A program made the translations under genes and the position numbers. This document shows, piece after piece, positions 21,036 to 33,327 of a stretch of DNA of 64,000 bases. The number at the start of each line of letters is the position of its first letter. Position 1 is the first letter of the stretch. The stretch comes from Enchytraeus crypticus. Lineage: Eukaryota; Annelida; Clitellata; Enchytraeida; Enchytraeidae. Below the pieces are notes generated by a model, which saw nothing but the letters and a program-made list of their open reading frames with translations, searched no databases and was not told the DNA's origin. The DNA lies in contig CAJHZI010000807.1 in NCBI GenBank assembly GCA_905160935.1, positions 267,001 to 331,000 on the forward strand, given 5' to 3'.

Positions 21036-21449
21036 TAGTCTTTCTTATTTTTAGAAATTTTTGTCTTCGCATTGTAATAAAAAAGTACTAACTGCATAGT
21101 GGTTCAAATTCAGTTATGATATTTACTGTAATATCCCATCGTTTTAACGCCTGTAAGGTTCGATATAGAAAACTATAGCACTGCTGAAAATTGCCCTTAT
21201 TCCTAAAGAGTCTGTTGCATAAGATATTGAGAAAGATAGTGAAAAACTGAAAAAAAGCTCAGTAGCAGTTTGTTATTGGGACACCTGAATTTAGAGAAAA
21301 ATATTGTTATTTGAGTATGAGCTAATAACTTCAATTCAATTGGTACTATCACTTTAAGATCTGATTTTGAAATCTGATCAATTTGATTTGATGAAGTCAT
21401 ATCTGCATGTTACTTGAAAGTAACTTACTGTTACAAATTACAATAATCT

Positions 21450-21672
21450 TTGTGACGGTAGCTCGAGTGTGTTGAGTCGTCTTGAAGAGAAGCATTGTGC
21501 TTCTGAACCTTGACGTTAAACACACTACAACCTGCCTTCAATTCAATAACAGTGTCTAATAAATCTAATCTATTCCAAAACTCAATATATCTTAAATCCA
21601 ATATTGCTGGCCCTGCTTATACACGACGTTTTAAAGAGAAGCCCTTCAGGTTTCTGACCTTGACGTTAAACC
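21450..21672 (+). repeat. Family H retroposon 3' ends
   Basis: 21450-21530: TTTGTGACGGTAGCTCGAGT through CTTCTGAACCTTGACGTTAA. 21620-21672: GAGAAGCCCTTCAGGTTTC and CCTTGACGTTAAACCC, directly followed by the CAT array. Confidence 0.65.
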
Positions 21673-21862
21673 CACATCATCATCATAATCATCATAATCA
21701 CCATCACCATAATCATCATCATCATAATCATCATAATCATCATAATCATCATCATCATCATCACCATCATCACCATAATCATCATCATCATAATCATCAT
21801 CATCATCATCATCGTCACCATCATCATCATCATCATCACCATAATCATCATCATCATCATCG

Positions 21863-21904
<42 letters not shown>

Positions 21905-21975
21905 ACATCATCACCATAACCATCATCATCATCATCATCATCATTATCATCATCATCATCATCACCAAAATCATC

Positions 21976-22007
<32 letters not shown>

Positions 22008-22029
22008 CACCATAACCATCATCATCATT

Positions 22030-22082
<53 letters not shown>

Positions 22083-22132
22083 AATCATCATCATCATTAT
22101 CATCATCACCATAATCATCAAAGTCAAAGTCA
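21673..22132. repeat. (ATC)n array
   Basis: A 460 bp CAT/ATC array with AATCAT and ACCAT interruptions, starting right at the family H 3' end. Open frames rich in His, Asp or Met are artefacts. Confidence 0.95.
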
Positions 22133-22135
22133 TAA

Positions 22136-22325
22136 GTCATAATCATGAGTAACAGATTTAATTCATAGCAATAAGTCATAGTTATGAGTCATAGTCATTA
22201 GTCATAGTCAGGATCATGATTCATAAGACATAGTTATGAGTTATAGTCATTAGTCATAGTCATTACTCATAATTATGAGTCATAGTCATGAGTCATAGTC
22301 ATTAGTCGTAGTCATGAGTCATAAT
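22136..22325. repeat. AGTCATAGTCATG minisatellite
   Basis: 6-12 bp units of AGTCAT(A/T)GTCAT. 22326-22544 shows nothing recognisable. Confidence 0.85.
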
Positions 22326-22544
22326 GAGTTCCGCAGTGACTAGAGCACTTTTCCCTGCACTATCTACGCTCGTCGCCTGTACTATCACGTGCAGTTTTCG
22401 TCTAATCGATTCCTAAACGACAGTTGTTAACCGCATCATGCAAGGCTGAACCTCTCGATATCACTGCCGCTCTGAAATGCCTCATTGAAATACTGCGTCA
22501 CGCCTTGAGCCTCTTCCATCTGAACCCAGGATGTTATATAAACT

Positions 22545-22830
22545 AGATGTTATCAAATGAATCAAGAATTTAAGAATTCAATGTGCTGGACATGTTCTGC
22601 GCAAGGAAGATAACAGAAACCCTCGAAAGATATTTAACTATAAAGCAGACGGCAAGAGAACAGCGGGAAGACCTCAAAGAAGAAGGAAGGATTGCCTCGA
22701 AGAAGACTTGAAGGCTGCTGGAGTTATGGAAGAACAGAAGGAAGAAAAAGAATGAACATCGAGGAAATGGCAAAGAATGGAGTTTTGTGGAGGAACATCA
22801 TAGAGAAATCTTTGGCTGGAACCAGCCCCA
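22545..22830 (+). pseudogene. RTE-like LINE remnant, reverse-transcriptase C-terminal tail
   Basis: Plus-strand translation near 22585-22730 gives IQCAGHVLRKEDNRNPRKI, then GKRTAGRPQRRRKDCLEEDL. This is the GHVLR-(E/D)D-R-P-K...GKR..GRP..RW.D signature found at the C terminus of many non-LTR reverse transcriptases. No longer ORF remains. Confidence 0.75.
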
Positions 22831-22913
22831 GGATGATCACGTGCCATGGCATGAAACATTATCAGACCTGCTGGTCAAGTGATCTCTGATTCAGTATCGA
22901 AAGCGGAGAATGA

Positions 22914-23051
22914 AGCCTGGAGTCAGTGGCCAAGTCGGTAAGATACTCGACCGCGGATCAGTAGGTGCAGGTTTCAAATCCTGGGCTCTCCCGTCACTGA
23001 CATCGCTTCCGAGTGAGGAAACTGACGTTAACCTTAGCTTTTTAGCTTTTA
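22914..23051 (+). repeat. SINE family A
   Basis: Full-length copy, with box B altered to GGTTTCAAATCC, ending CCTTAGCTTTTTAGC. Confidence 0.85.
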
Positions 23052-23054
23052 CTT

Positions 23055-23099
23055 TAATCAGCATCATCATCATTATTATCATCATCATCGGCGTCGTCG

Positions 23100-23133
<34 letters not shown>

Positions 23134-23150
23134 TATCATCATCATCATCG

Positions 23151-23190
<40 letters not shown>

Positions 23191-23335
23191 TATCATCATC
23201 ATCATCGTCATCATCATCATCATCATCATCTTCTTCTTCTTCTTCTTCTTCCTCTTATGCTTCCTTTGAATCCTTGTTTAACTAGGGTTGGGATACGAAT
23301 AGACTGTAAATATAGTCCATATCAGTCTCTATGAC
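23055..23335 (-). repeat. (ATC)n/(TTC)n array on a family G 3' end
   Basis: On the minus strand the family G terminus (TATTCGTATCCCAACCC, GTTAAACAAGGATTCAAAGG) is followed by AAG then ATG repeats, so the array at 23055-23252 is this element's tail. Confidence 0.7.
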
Positions 23336-25560
23336 TCAACCAAACAGCAGGTCCAAGATTCACAGTCTTAGTCACTGTTCAACTAAGTTGAACTTATGAC
23401 TTATGTTACTGGAGTTGCACCTAAATTGATCTGCTTTTCTCAAAATTATCAGCTGTATGAAGCTGTATATACCTACATGTACTTTCTAATTGTATAATCT
23501 GGAGAGCTCAGTATTTAATTTTTTCATACGTTGCAAGTAAAGCTGCATCGAATCTAATTCCATCATACATACAAGATAAACTATTTACAATATTAATTAA
23601 AATGTTCGCAAATTATAGCAACCCAATGTTTAATCAGTTTAAAAAAATTCAATAATGTTTTATTGCCTCCTTCAATATCGGCTTTGGAAGACTCTTACGA
23701 GACACCTGCAGTTTTCAATTATTCTGTTCTATAGTCTTCAGTAGCCAACATAGAAATCTTATTTCCTAAAGCGCCTACCGGTCTTCAAATATGGCGGCGT
23801 AGAGTCATACCAGATATATGACATCCAGGAAGACCTCGGGTACCCATCACAGTGAGGATGAATTTATCTGTCAAGAGTTCTCGACAGAACAAATGTTGAT
23901 CGAAAGAAAGCATTAGAATCGGTTATTATTATGACGCAATCAATCAATCAAACAATAGTGGATTCATTGAGAAGATTTTATTGTTATGAAAGCGCTGTGG
24001 AACTCTGAATTATTTAAGATGGATTCGTAAGGCTTTCGAGTCCAGTCTCTTAACATATTCGGGCTTTACCCGTTAAAAAAGTTAAACCGTTAAAGCCCGG
24101 TACTAACATCGTTTTCGTTTGAGGAAACTGACGTTAACACTAGCTTTAGCATTATCTTGTTAGAGTCCAGTTTCTTAGCACGCATTATTTTGCCTGATTA
24201 GTATTTAATTTTATTGTTTATAACAATAAGTTTGTCTAAATTGATGTGCTATGTGGTGTAGAATGATGTGAAATAGACATACATTGCTATCTTTTTCTTA
24301 GTCGAGGGTACTGTCAGGATAAGGAACATTATGAACATCCTCATCACACACTAGGATGTACACTTTGTGACAAAATCACTGCAATTTCATACTGCACTCC
24401 ACGTGAAGTGGAATTGGTTGGAAGAGTTCTATGCCATGGACCTGCCGATAGGCAGTGCATTCGAATAAGAAGATCATTATTATAATGATAAAATGTATAC
24501 AATTTAAGCGATCTTCTAGCTAGAATGCACCCTGTGTGTACGATAAAACCGTTGCAACTGAAACGACCTATTGAAAATCACAGTACGTAAATAGGGAGCA
24601 CTGATTTGAAACGCGATTTAAACTAGGTTTTCATTAGTGGTAATTATTCTAATGACTTTCACTGAAACTCTGAACCTACAGGAGTGCGAATTTCTGCATG
24701 TTAAAGTAAGATTTTAGTTTTTAAAATAAACGTATGTAATCGTAAGGCTTTAGTAACAAATTTATTTCTTAAATTTTTCTGGAGTTTTTGTCGCTGAATT
24801 ACAAATTACATTATGAGTGAAAATTAACACCATAAATATATATAATCTCAATTATTACACTAATTTAGTATCATAAATTTGTAATCATAAATTTATAAAT
24901 TTGTATTATAAATTTAAATTTCTTAAGTGGACCATTTTCATATCTAGAATCGTTATGTGCACAAAAAGACATTCTTTTAACGGGTCAAAACCCCTAATGG
25001 GTACAGTTTTACATTGAGACACCATTTTAATGCGTCTATTTTTAAGATATTAGTAATAATATCCAATTTTATGATATTGTGCGACGTATTTTCGCAAAAG
25101 AAACATCTTGAAAAAGTCAAATTATGAAAACATTGATAACTGGCACCCAAGCTTTCCCGAATTCTCCCAAATCCAATCGGCCATCCCACAACTCCTCCTC
25201 TATAAAAGTAGTCGTTCTGTAAGAAACACGTGGGAGCTACACGGTGGGGTGGGGGGGGGGTTGTGGACAGAAATTCTCACGGATCATTTGGCATAGCATA
25301 AGCCAAGTCAAGTCGTAAGTCATAGTTAATTCTTCCGCATGATCTAACGCGAGCATTTCCTCTCTGACGTTAGTTCATCCAGCAAAAACTCTCTGATATC
25401 CGCTGACGTCACCACTCATCTCGTCACTGGCTGAGACCAGTGGCTGAGGCTTTTGCTTAAATACCTGGTAACATTTCGTCCAATTCCTTATCGGTGAACT
25501 GATTTCTGGACGTTGGATTCGATTTTGGGCCTCTTGGTTTTTGCACAAAGAATGGGCTAT
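23336..25560. other. Gene-free AT-rich stretch
   Basis: Only small fragments were recognised: a SINE A tail (24100-24150) and a LINE C terminal hairpin (24425-24455, CCTGCCGATAGGCAG). No exon-like segment on either strand. Confidence 0.5.
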
Positions 25561-25564
25561 GGTT

Positions 25565-25603
25565 TATTAATAATAATAATAATAAAAAATAATTAAAAAA
25601 AGA

Positions 25604-25642
<39 letters not shown>

Positions 25643-25823
25643 TAATAATAATAATAATAAAGGCTTAACGTCCGTTTCCTCATCCAGGGATGATATCGGG
25701 GACGTCCCCAACAGCACACATCACTACAGATCAATTCACCCAAACCAATCTGCGAAAGAAATGTGCTGAGTAGAAGTAAGTTCCTAAACGAAAGCCAGTC
25801 CGGTGATCAAAAAATGGTCAAGG
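25565..25823 (-). repeat. LINE family B 3' end
   Basis: Minus-strand copy: CTGGCTTTCGTTTAGGAAC, GTGATGTGTGCTGTTGGG, GATGAGGAAACGGACGTTAA and a long (TTA)n tail. Confidence 0.8.
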
Positions 25824-26009
25824 TACATTAAAGCGATATTCTGCGTTCAAAAGCCAAATTCCAAAGAGAAAAAAGTTTTAATTATTTAAATTCGGTATTC
25901 CATTGATCTCAGGAAATAGACCAATTATAATAATTAGAGTCAGGGCTGAATACAGATATATTTTATTTTTAAAATTAAATTTTGCCCTCCCCTGAACAGT
26001 ATGGAATTG

Positions 26010-26465
26010 TGCGGGAACGCATGGGAACGCCGTTCTGTTACTTTTTTCCTGATGGGAACGGCGTTCCTGTTAGAAATCGTAGAACTTAGTAGGAACGGCG
26101 TTCCCCCTGCTTTCCCTTTCCTTTTTAGGATAGGATGGAACGGCTTTCCATGCAGGTATATAGACTATATTACTGTCTTTCTTTTAACTCAAAGAAAAAA
26201 GGAAAGTCACATGAATATTACTGTCTACTATGTTTAAAATGTTTAAGTCAATACGTACTGTTGAAATGTTATGACAATGACCCTGATCAGAAATAGATTC
26301 AAACTAACAACTAAAGAGTTGAGCACAAAGCACCTTATATCATACTTATTTTAGTACTAATTTAGCGTTCCCACAAGTTCCACCAATAATTAATACCTAA
26401 AGGGAACTGGGCGGAACGCTTGTCTTAATATACATGGAAACTCTTAGGAACGCCACCAAAAAATG
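26010..26465. other. Cluster of GGAACGSCGTTCC near-palindromes
   Basis: GGGAACGCCGTTCTG (~26025), GGGAACGGCGTTCCTG (~26076), AGGAACGGCGTTCCCC (~26095) and GGAACGGCTTTCC (~26140), with further GGAACGC/GCGTTCC half-sites to 26455. Nature unknown. Confidence 0.5.
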
Positions 26466-26499
26466 TCAGATGTTTTCCCACACCTTTCATTTTCTTTTT

Positions 26500-26591
26500 C
26501 CCTCTATCTACCCCTTTCTCTCTCTCTTTCTCTTTCTCTCTATATCTCTCTGTCACTATCTTTCTCTCTCTCTCACTCTCCCTCTCTCTCC

Positions 26592-26622
<31 letters not shown>

Positions 26623-26625
26623 AGA
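26500..26625. repeat. (TC)n microsatellite
   Basis: TC-rich tract. Confidence 0.9.
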
Positions 26626-26821
26626 CATCCAGGTATATCTCGTCATGTGATGACAGAACATTAAACTCTCCTGACCTGGTGTCAACTGCACGTCGGGCTT
26701 CTCTTTACCTTAAATCTTATCGTACAGTCTAATTTAAATGCTGTCTACTTATTCTGATATAAAACTTGTCACACTTCCGTATCCTTCCTAACATTAGATG
26801 TCATTGCTCTTCCTCTTTAAT

Positions 26822-26951
26822 AAAAAGCTGGTAAAGCTAAGGCTAACTTCAGTTTCCTCAGGCGACAGTGATGCCCGTGACGGGCAAGCCAAGGATTTGA
26901 ACCCCGCACATACTGATCCGCGGTCGAATATGTAACACTGACTCCAGCCGG
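26822..26951 (-). repeat. SINE family A
   Basis: Minus-strand copy with box B GGGTTCAAATCC. 26952-27839 contains no recognisable gene. Confidence 0.85.
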
Positions 26952-27839
26952 TGAAATTTCAGAGAAATTGTTCTCCAGTGTCAATCAAATATTAATTGCG
27001 ATGAGTCAGAACTTTTCGGCATCAGTTTCATCACAGTCCTCAGACAAAGGACTTCACTATTTTAATTTTTAACTGTAGATAAACTGCACCCTTCGTTTTC
27101 AATCTTTTGTCGGTTGTTTTTCGTTTAAATCGGTTGTCGCCAATTGATCGAATTTTTGAAAGCGAAATATTTTGGAGCAGAAATGGAGATGAAAATGCTG
27201 TCAGGGTTTCATTATTCCTCTTGGAACTCACAATCAATCAATCAATCCGCTATCAGTTATCAATCAACTATCAGGCTGCTCGATATAGTTATATCTGATA
27301 TAGTTTTATATAAATATAATTTTCTAGACATTTAAAGTTTGTGTAAATGCTACACACTGTCAACTTATAAACAACTGATCAACATCATATCAGTATTCAA
27401 TCATGATCTTAGCTTTATCATATCAACATATCGTCAATATCTTATCACTAGCTTATCAACATCTTATCAGCGTCAATATTTTGATAAGTTAAAGCATTGA
27501 TCCCTGAAGAAATGTCTTGTAGAATATATATTGTAATGGTCATTTAGACTACAGATTTAGAGAGATAAATTCACTTGAGCCGTCTGGATAAAAAACCTAT
27601 TGATTCACTCTGGCTTAGTCGTCTTCTGAGACGCTTGCAGTTTACGGTCGATCTAGTCTTCGATAGACCCAGATACTGCACGCAATATTATTCGTACTCG
27701 CTTCATTATCGTTAATGTTGACGCGAATGAGGCCGGGATTCTGGAATTCGGTCGGGTGGTAAAAATATAAAAAGATAAAAGAAATATATCAAGCTAAAAT
27801 ATAAATAAAAGCTTATATTTTTTAGCTAAAGTAAAAATT

Positions 27840-27927
27840 TAAAAAGCTAATGGTAACGTCTGATTCCTCACTCAAAAGCGATGTCAGCTACGGGTGAGCC
27901 CAGGATTTGAACCCCCACATACTGGTA
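27840..27927 (-). repeat. SINE family A, 5' truncated
   Basis: Only the box B and tail portions remain. 27928-28309 shows nothing recognisable. Confidence 0.8.
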
Positions 27928-28309
27928 GGTTCTATTCTACTGAAACAGTCTTGTTTGTGAGGTGAAATATTTAAACTGAGCAGGTCCTGAGTTAAGTACG
28001 TTGAGCCTGTGCTTTGGGGGACTAGAGAATTTCATTCAATTATTGTATCATATACATTGCATCCTGTTATATAAACTGGATTTAAGTTTTCTCTTTAAAT
28101 GCTAACATCTTTTCGCTCTGTTTTATCTGATAGAAGTGGAAGACTTTAGAGGGATTTAGGACTCTATGAAAGGCTTTAAACTCTCGCACCATATCCATCT
28201 TGTTCTTTCATCTGACGGAGACAAATTCAGTGACACTTAGGAGATTCCTCAAAGCCTCACCTCGAGCAATGCAGGTTTAGCTGACCGAGAAAACCACAGG
28301 CCAGGCCCT

Positions 28310-28612
28310 ATCAACAACTCTCTCTCACTCTTTCTCTCTTTCTCTCTTACTCTCTCTCTCTCTCTCTTTCTCTTTCTATCTCTCTCTCTCGATTCGATCT
28401 CTATATCTCTATCTCTCTATCTATCTATCTATCTCTCTCATTTTTCTCTCTCTCTTATGTGCACTGCCTTCTGGCTGGTCCATGGTACATAACGCCTCCA
28501 CTCTTCTCTGTCTTCCGCTATCCTCTTCATGTCCACATACGAGTGGATCATTAAAGCATCTAACGTACCTAATCTCGGCCTGCCTCTGCCTCTATTTCGA
28601 TTCCCCGTTGTG
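28310..28612 (-). repeat. LINE family C 3' end with (GA)n tail
   Basis: 28448-28612 encodes on the minus strand [18 protein letters not shown] and [20 protein letters not shown], then the terminal CTGCC-type hairpin. The adjoining TC tract 28310-28447 is its (GA)n tail. Confidence 0.85.
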
Positions 28613-29084
28613 ACGATCAGAGGGGTATCAGAACCGGTAAATGGATAGTCAACAAAACTGGATGACATTTAATGTGTAGGCCTATTATTCTATTTTGACA
28701 CTGAGCAGAATTCAAGAGTGTAGAACAGATTCTAATACAATGAGTTGCAACACTTGGCAACGTAGAATAAAGCAGCTTGCGAAAAGCTGCAAAAAAGGTC
28801 GTCACAATTGTGAATCCGAGATCGCGATATCTTGCATTAAAAGCAAGCAGGATAACACTAGGCCAGACCGTCTTTTAGTGGAAAGAATGGGATCGACGAT
28901 TGAAAGTAATTCTGATAAAAGTAATTAACTTGCACGGCGACCGAGCGCATTCGTTTTAGGTTAGCGTAATTTGTTAAATTGAAGAGAAATTCAATTATTT
29001 TCATTAAGGTAACACGCGGCGACGCCTGGAATTGTAAAAGGATTTATTCAACGAGAAATATAATAGAGAGAGGCCATGAGAATA
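28613..29084. other. No gene seen
   Basis: A 77-codon plus-strand frame at 28695-28928 lacks splice-site support or recognisable similarity. Confidence 0.4.
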
Positions 29085-29111
29085 AAGCAAACAGTGAGAG
29101 AGAGAGATAGC

Positions 29112-29166
<55 letters not shown>

Positions 29167-29401
29167 GGATGGAAGAAAGAGAGATTAAGTTTAGACAAAT
29201 ACTGAAAAAATGGAGAAAGAACGGAAAAGAAAAGGTAAGAGGAAGAGAGAGAGAGAGAGAGAGAGACAGAGGGAGAGAGAGAGAGAGAGAGAGAAAGAAA
29301 GAGGGATGGAAGGAGGAGAGATTAAGTTGAGACAAATACTGAAAAATCGAGAAAGAACGGAAAAGAAAAGGTAAGAGGAAGAGAGATAGAGAGAGAGAGA
29401 C

Positions 29402-29446
<45 letters not shown>

Positions 29447-29558
29447 GAGACAGAGAGAGAGAGAGAAAGAGGGATGGAAGAAGGAGAGATTAAGTTGAGA
29501 CAAATACTGAAAAATCGAGAAAGAACGGAAAAGAAAAGGTAAGAGGAAGAGAGATAGA

Positions 29559-29592
<34 letters not shown>

Positions 29593-29712
29593 CAGAGAGA
29601 GAGAGTGAGAAAAAAAATTAAGTGTAGCGAAAAGAACACCAAAATCCTTTAGTGAAACGTTGTAGAAAGAAAGAGAGAGAGAGGGAAAGAGAGAGAGAAA
29701 GAGAGAGAGAAA
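29085..29712. repeat. GA-rich array with ~150-170 bp higher-order unit
   Basis: Three tandem copies of a block containing GAGGGATGGAAGAAGGAGAG, GAGACAAATACTGAAAAATC and AACGGAAAAGAAAAGGTAAG, spaced by GA runs of different length. Confidence 0.9.
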
Positions 29713-29849
29713 ATGGGACAAAGAGAAAATGAATAAAATTTTAAATGAGAGCAAATGAAATGTAAAATGCGAGATCTAGATAAGAATTTACAGTCCATTA
29801 TAATAGTATAGGGATTTTTTCAATGTGTTTCATTTTCTCTTTTTTTACT

Positions 29850-29861
29850 TATTTCTCTCTT

Positions 29862-29912
<51 letters not shown>

Positions 29913-30020
29913 CACGTTTCTCTAGCAACTTTTTTCTTCTCATTACACTTTATTCCTATTTCTCTTGCCATTTCTCTTTTCTTCTCTCTTCTCTCCTCTC
30001 TCTCTCTCTCTCTCTATTTC
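29850..30020. repeat. (TC)n microsatellites
   Basis: Two TC runs flank ordinary sequence. 30021-30460 shows no gene. Confidence 0.85.
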
Positions 30021-30463
30021 TTTAACTGTCGCCAAAAAAGAACAGAGAGAAAGTGAAGAAGACAACAGAAGATGACGGATGGAAGGATTGCTGGAAAGAA
30101 GAAGAGGATGGAAGAAGGAGGAGAATGAAAAGCCTGGGGTGATATAATAGAGCAGTGATGGAATGTGAAATATGACAGTTGGTCGATCATTGCAAAAGAC
30201 TCAAATATCGAAGTTTCTAAGAATAAGCTAACGTCATGCAAACATTGAAAGTGGTACAATGTACACAGGCTGACTCCACCAACACTAGTAGAATACAATG
30301 AGTTATAAATGTGCTGAAGAATCATAAATGTCGAAACATTATTTACTGTTGTTACGAACAATAATTTACGTGAGGGTATTACAAGGTTTATATAATCTAT
30401 TTACATTTTTTAAACTATCGACATTAATCGTTGAGCTGAGCAATTGGATTGTGCTTAAGTTGT

Positions 30464-30624
30464 TTGAGAGCATGTAGGGTTCAAATCATATACTGCAGGT
30501 GCGGGTTCAAATCTACTGTTCTCCCCGTCATTGATATGCTACTGTGATGAGGGTACATCCCTGTCAAAATACGTGCATGAGGAAACGGACGTTAAACTTT
30601 TAATATATTACTATTAATATTATT

Positions 30625-30658
<34 letters not shown>

Positions 30659-30660
30659 GA
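30464..30660 (+). repeat. tRNA-like SINE carrying a LINE B-type 3' tail
   Basis: The head has GCGGGTTCAAATC (box B). The end reads GCATGAGGAAACGGACGTTA then a TTA/TTATTA tail, matching the LINE family B terminus. Confidence 0.65.
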
Positions 30661-30690
30661 GCAGAAAAGTGACACTAAATATGGCTTTGT

Positions 30691-30696
30691 TTTAAT
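30691..30696 (-). promoter_or_regulatory. Possible poly(A) signal ATTAAA of the SUEL/CUB gene
   Basis: ATTAAA on the minus strand lies ~157 bases after the stop codon at 30853. No AATAAA was seen closer. It is weak evidence. Confidence 0.3.
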
Positions 30697-30852
30697 TAAC
30701 GCTAAACTAAATATCTAAAGGTAAATGCGGTATTCACCTTCTGTTACCAATTACGTAGCCTTTGTATTGTTCTGTTATGAATGTGTGTAACGGACCCGCC
30801 TTCTCGTAGTACATTGCTCCTTATTAATGACTCAACCTCCAGGTTAATCAGC

Positions 30853-32686
30853 TCATTTCTGTGACTTCACATATTCACTGCAGCAGGGTGTGTTATCGGC
30901 TAGGAAACGCATCATCGATTCCTCTATGTTACCATTTCGAACGTCTTCCACTTCCCATCTACTCTGCGTCAATATTTCCTCATCCACAGTCAGATTTCCA
31001 GTGGAAAAGTCATCTTCGACGACTGATGGAAGATTCTTAAAGTTTAGCAAGGACAAATCGCATCCTGCATGTGTTGAAAACGTTTCCACAATTGGATCAA
31101 CGTTATCAGAGACGAAGATGAAATTCTGCAATAAATTTCCTGGTTGTTCTGATCCTGAGATATCGTTATCTTTGAGTGAAGAAACGCACATTAAATCCAA
31201 ATTAAACGATCCATTGACAAAATCTTCAGGATTAACAGCAGTGCCATTATTTACAGAGGTGCCATAATTTACAGCGGTGTCATTATTTAGAGTGGTGCCA
31301 TTATTTACAGCGGTGTCACCTTTTACAGAGGTGCCACTATTTACAGCGGCACCACTCTTTACAGAGGCACCACACTTTACAGAGGTGCCACTCTCTACAG
31401 AAGTGCCACTCTTTACAGAAGTGCCACTATTTACAGCGATGCCACTCTCTACAATGGTACCACTCTCTACAGAGGCACCACTCTTTACAGAGGCACCACT
31501 CTTTGCAGAGGTGCCACTCTCACGCAGGACTCTGGGTTTCTTTGGTCTTGCATACATCTCTTCAGTGGACATCTTCATCTCATCTCTCCAGAGCGACCTC
31601 GGTACATCCTGATCCAGAGTGACTTCTTCACTGGGATTGACAGAACTGGACGCATCCCTATATCCAGAAGAGATCATGGGATTCCCTTCCTGCTGTTCCA
31701 CAACAACGATGTCACCTCTCGACTCATCAGAGCCCCAGCAGTTAGAACGGTCTGCCCAAGAGGTAGAGCGAAATTGTAGTTGATCGCAGATGCCTTCGTT
31801 CTCCAACAAAGGTGATCCGAAGCATCTAATTTCATCTTCTGATGCGCACTGACATTTGGGAAGAGTTGGTGGTGATAGCAAATGTGAGTTCATTTTGTTG
31901 TATGACGTAGCACAAGGTGACTTCATTAAGGAAGGATTGCACATCTCACAAGTAACTCGAGAATGATGAACAGATATTGGACAGATGTAAGCAGTCTGAT
32001 TGGTCGATTTCGTTCTCTGATGAAATCTTTCTACAACGTCATGCGAAGTTGTGCTTACGTCATCACTATGTGCATCTACGTCACGCCAGGTTTCAGAGCA
32101 TCCATCGAAATATTGCCTTATATCTGCACAGCTAGGAGAATCTTGAACAAAGCATAAAATTTCTTCAGTAAGTCTTCGAGTTCTGTTTCCTCTTTCTACA
32201 AGATTGTCCACTTCCTGCAATCGTTCCCTTGACACTTCGCAATGACCTTGACAATCACGCGTAACACAGTTGCAGACTTCATCTCCACAAAAGCTTTCCA
32301 GATCCTGATGGGAACTCTTAAACCTGCCACAATCCCGCTCGCTGAAGTTTGAATTTAGACCTCTCCTGTGACCGACTCTGTTGCCTCTTCGTCCTTCTTC
32401 ATCAGTGGAATCATCTTGCGTGATATTGTTGTTGCTCCGGGGCAGCCAGCAGCAGTAGGTGGAGATAGTGGTGGTGGTTGTGGTGTGGACAGGTGAGAGG
32501 GAGAGAGGTGGGATAGTGACGTCATACGATATTAGAGTGCTACGGGGTGAGCAACCTTGAGTGACGTCAGCACATTTTGTGATGACGTCAGCTCGTTTTG
32601 TGTTGAGGTTGTCGGATTGATAACGTGGTTGTTGAGATAATCGAGGAGGTCCTCCGTAGATACAGCGTGCGCTCCTCTTCTGCAGT
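30853..32686 (-). CDS. SUEL/CUB gene exon 7: cytoplasmic tail and stop
   Basis: A 1834 bp terminal exon, 610 codons open to TGA at 30855-30853. Acceptor CTCCATTGCAG. The tail is Ser/Thr/Asn-rich with scattered Cys pairs (TYCCWLP, NTPCCSEY) and a hexapeptide minisatellite at 31222-31530. No known signalling domain was recognised. Clear open length and phase match support it as real coding sequence. Confidence 0.88.
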
Positions 32687-33291
32687 CTGCAATGGAGAGG
32701 TCAAAATTGTTGTATCTGATACAAAATGACTTAGTAAAAGCTATAACCCATCTCTTTCCGCCATAGGTCTAAATTTTGACCCGCTTGCCTTGGATCTTGG
32801 ACTTGCACTATTTTGATCTCGCTTTCTCTTGTGATCTCTGTGTACTCATTAGTCATCGTGTAGTGTTTTGGCGCCGCCAGCCAGTGTAGAGTCTGCAAGA
32901 GACGTCCCTGACATTGCCTTATGGCGTGGAACCGGACGTTAAATTCTTATTGATTCATGTATTGACATACAGTTCATTTTAACGTCTGTTTCCTTAAGCA
33001 AGTGTACTGTTAGAGATGTAAACAACTGTAGCGTTAGAGACGAACGAAAATCTCCAATTTTAAAAGGACTAACGGTAAATTTCGATAAAGTATAACTATA
33101 TTTCTCCAGATTATTACACTAGTTATGCATCAAATATGCAGACAACATTTTAATATTTTTCTGGTGATATTTAATGAAAGCATAGTAGTATTTATAATGA
33201 TAATGATGATGAGGATGATGATGATGGCGATGATGATGATGATAATGATGATGATGATGATGATGACGATGATGATGATGATGATGATGAC

Positions 33292-33327
<36 letters not shown>

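Noticed and set aside
21510..22179. Long His-, Asp- or Met-rich open frames
   Set aside because: They are translations of the (ATC)n array in different frames, with no splice or codon support.
30890..31612. Plus-strand open frames rich in VPLFTE repeats
   Set aside because: Antisense shadow of the coding minisatellite in the cytoplasmic tail exon.
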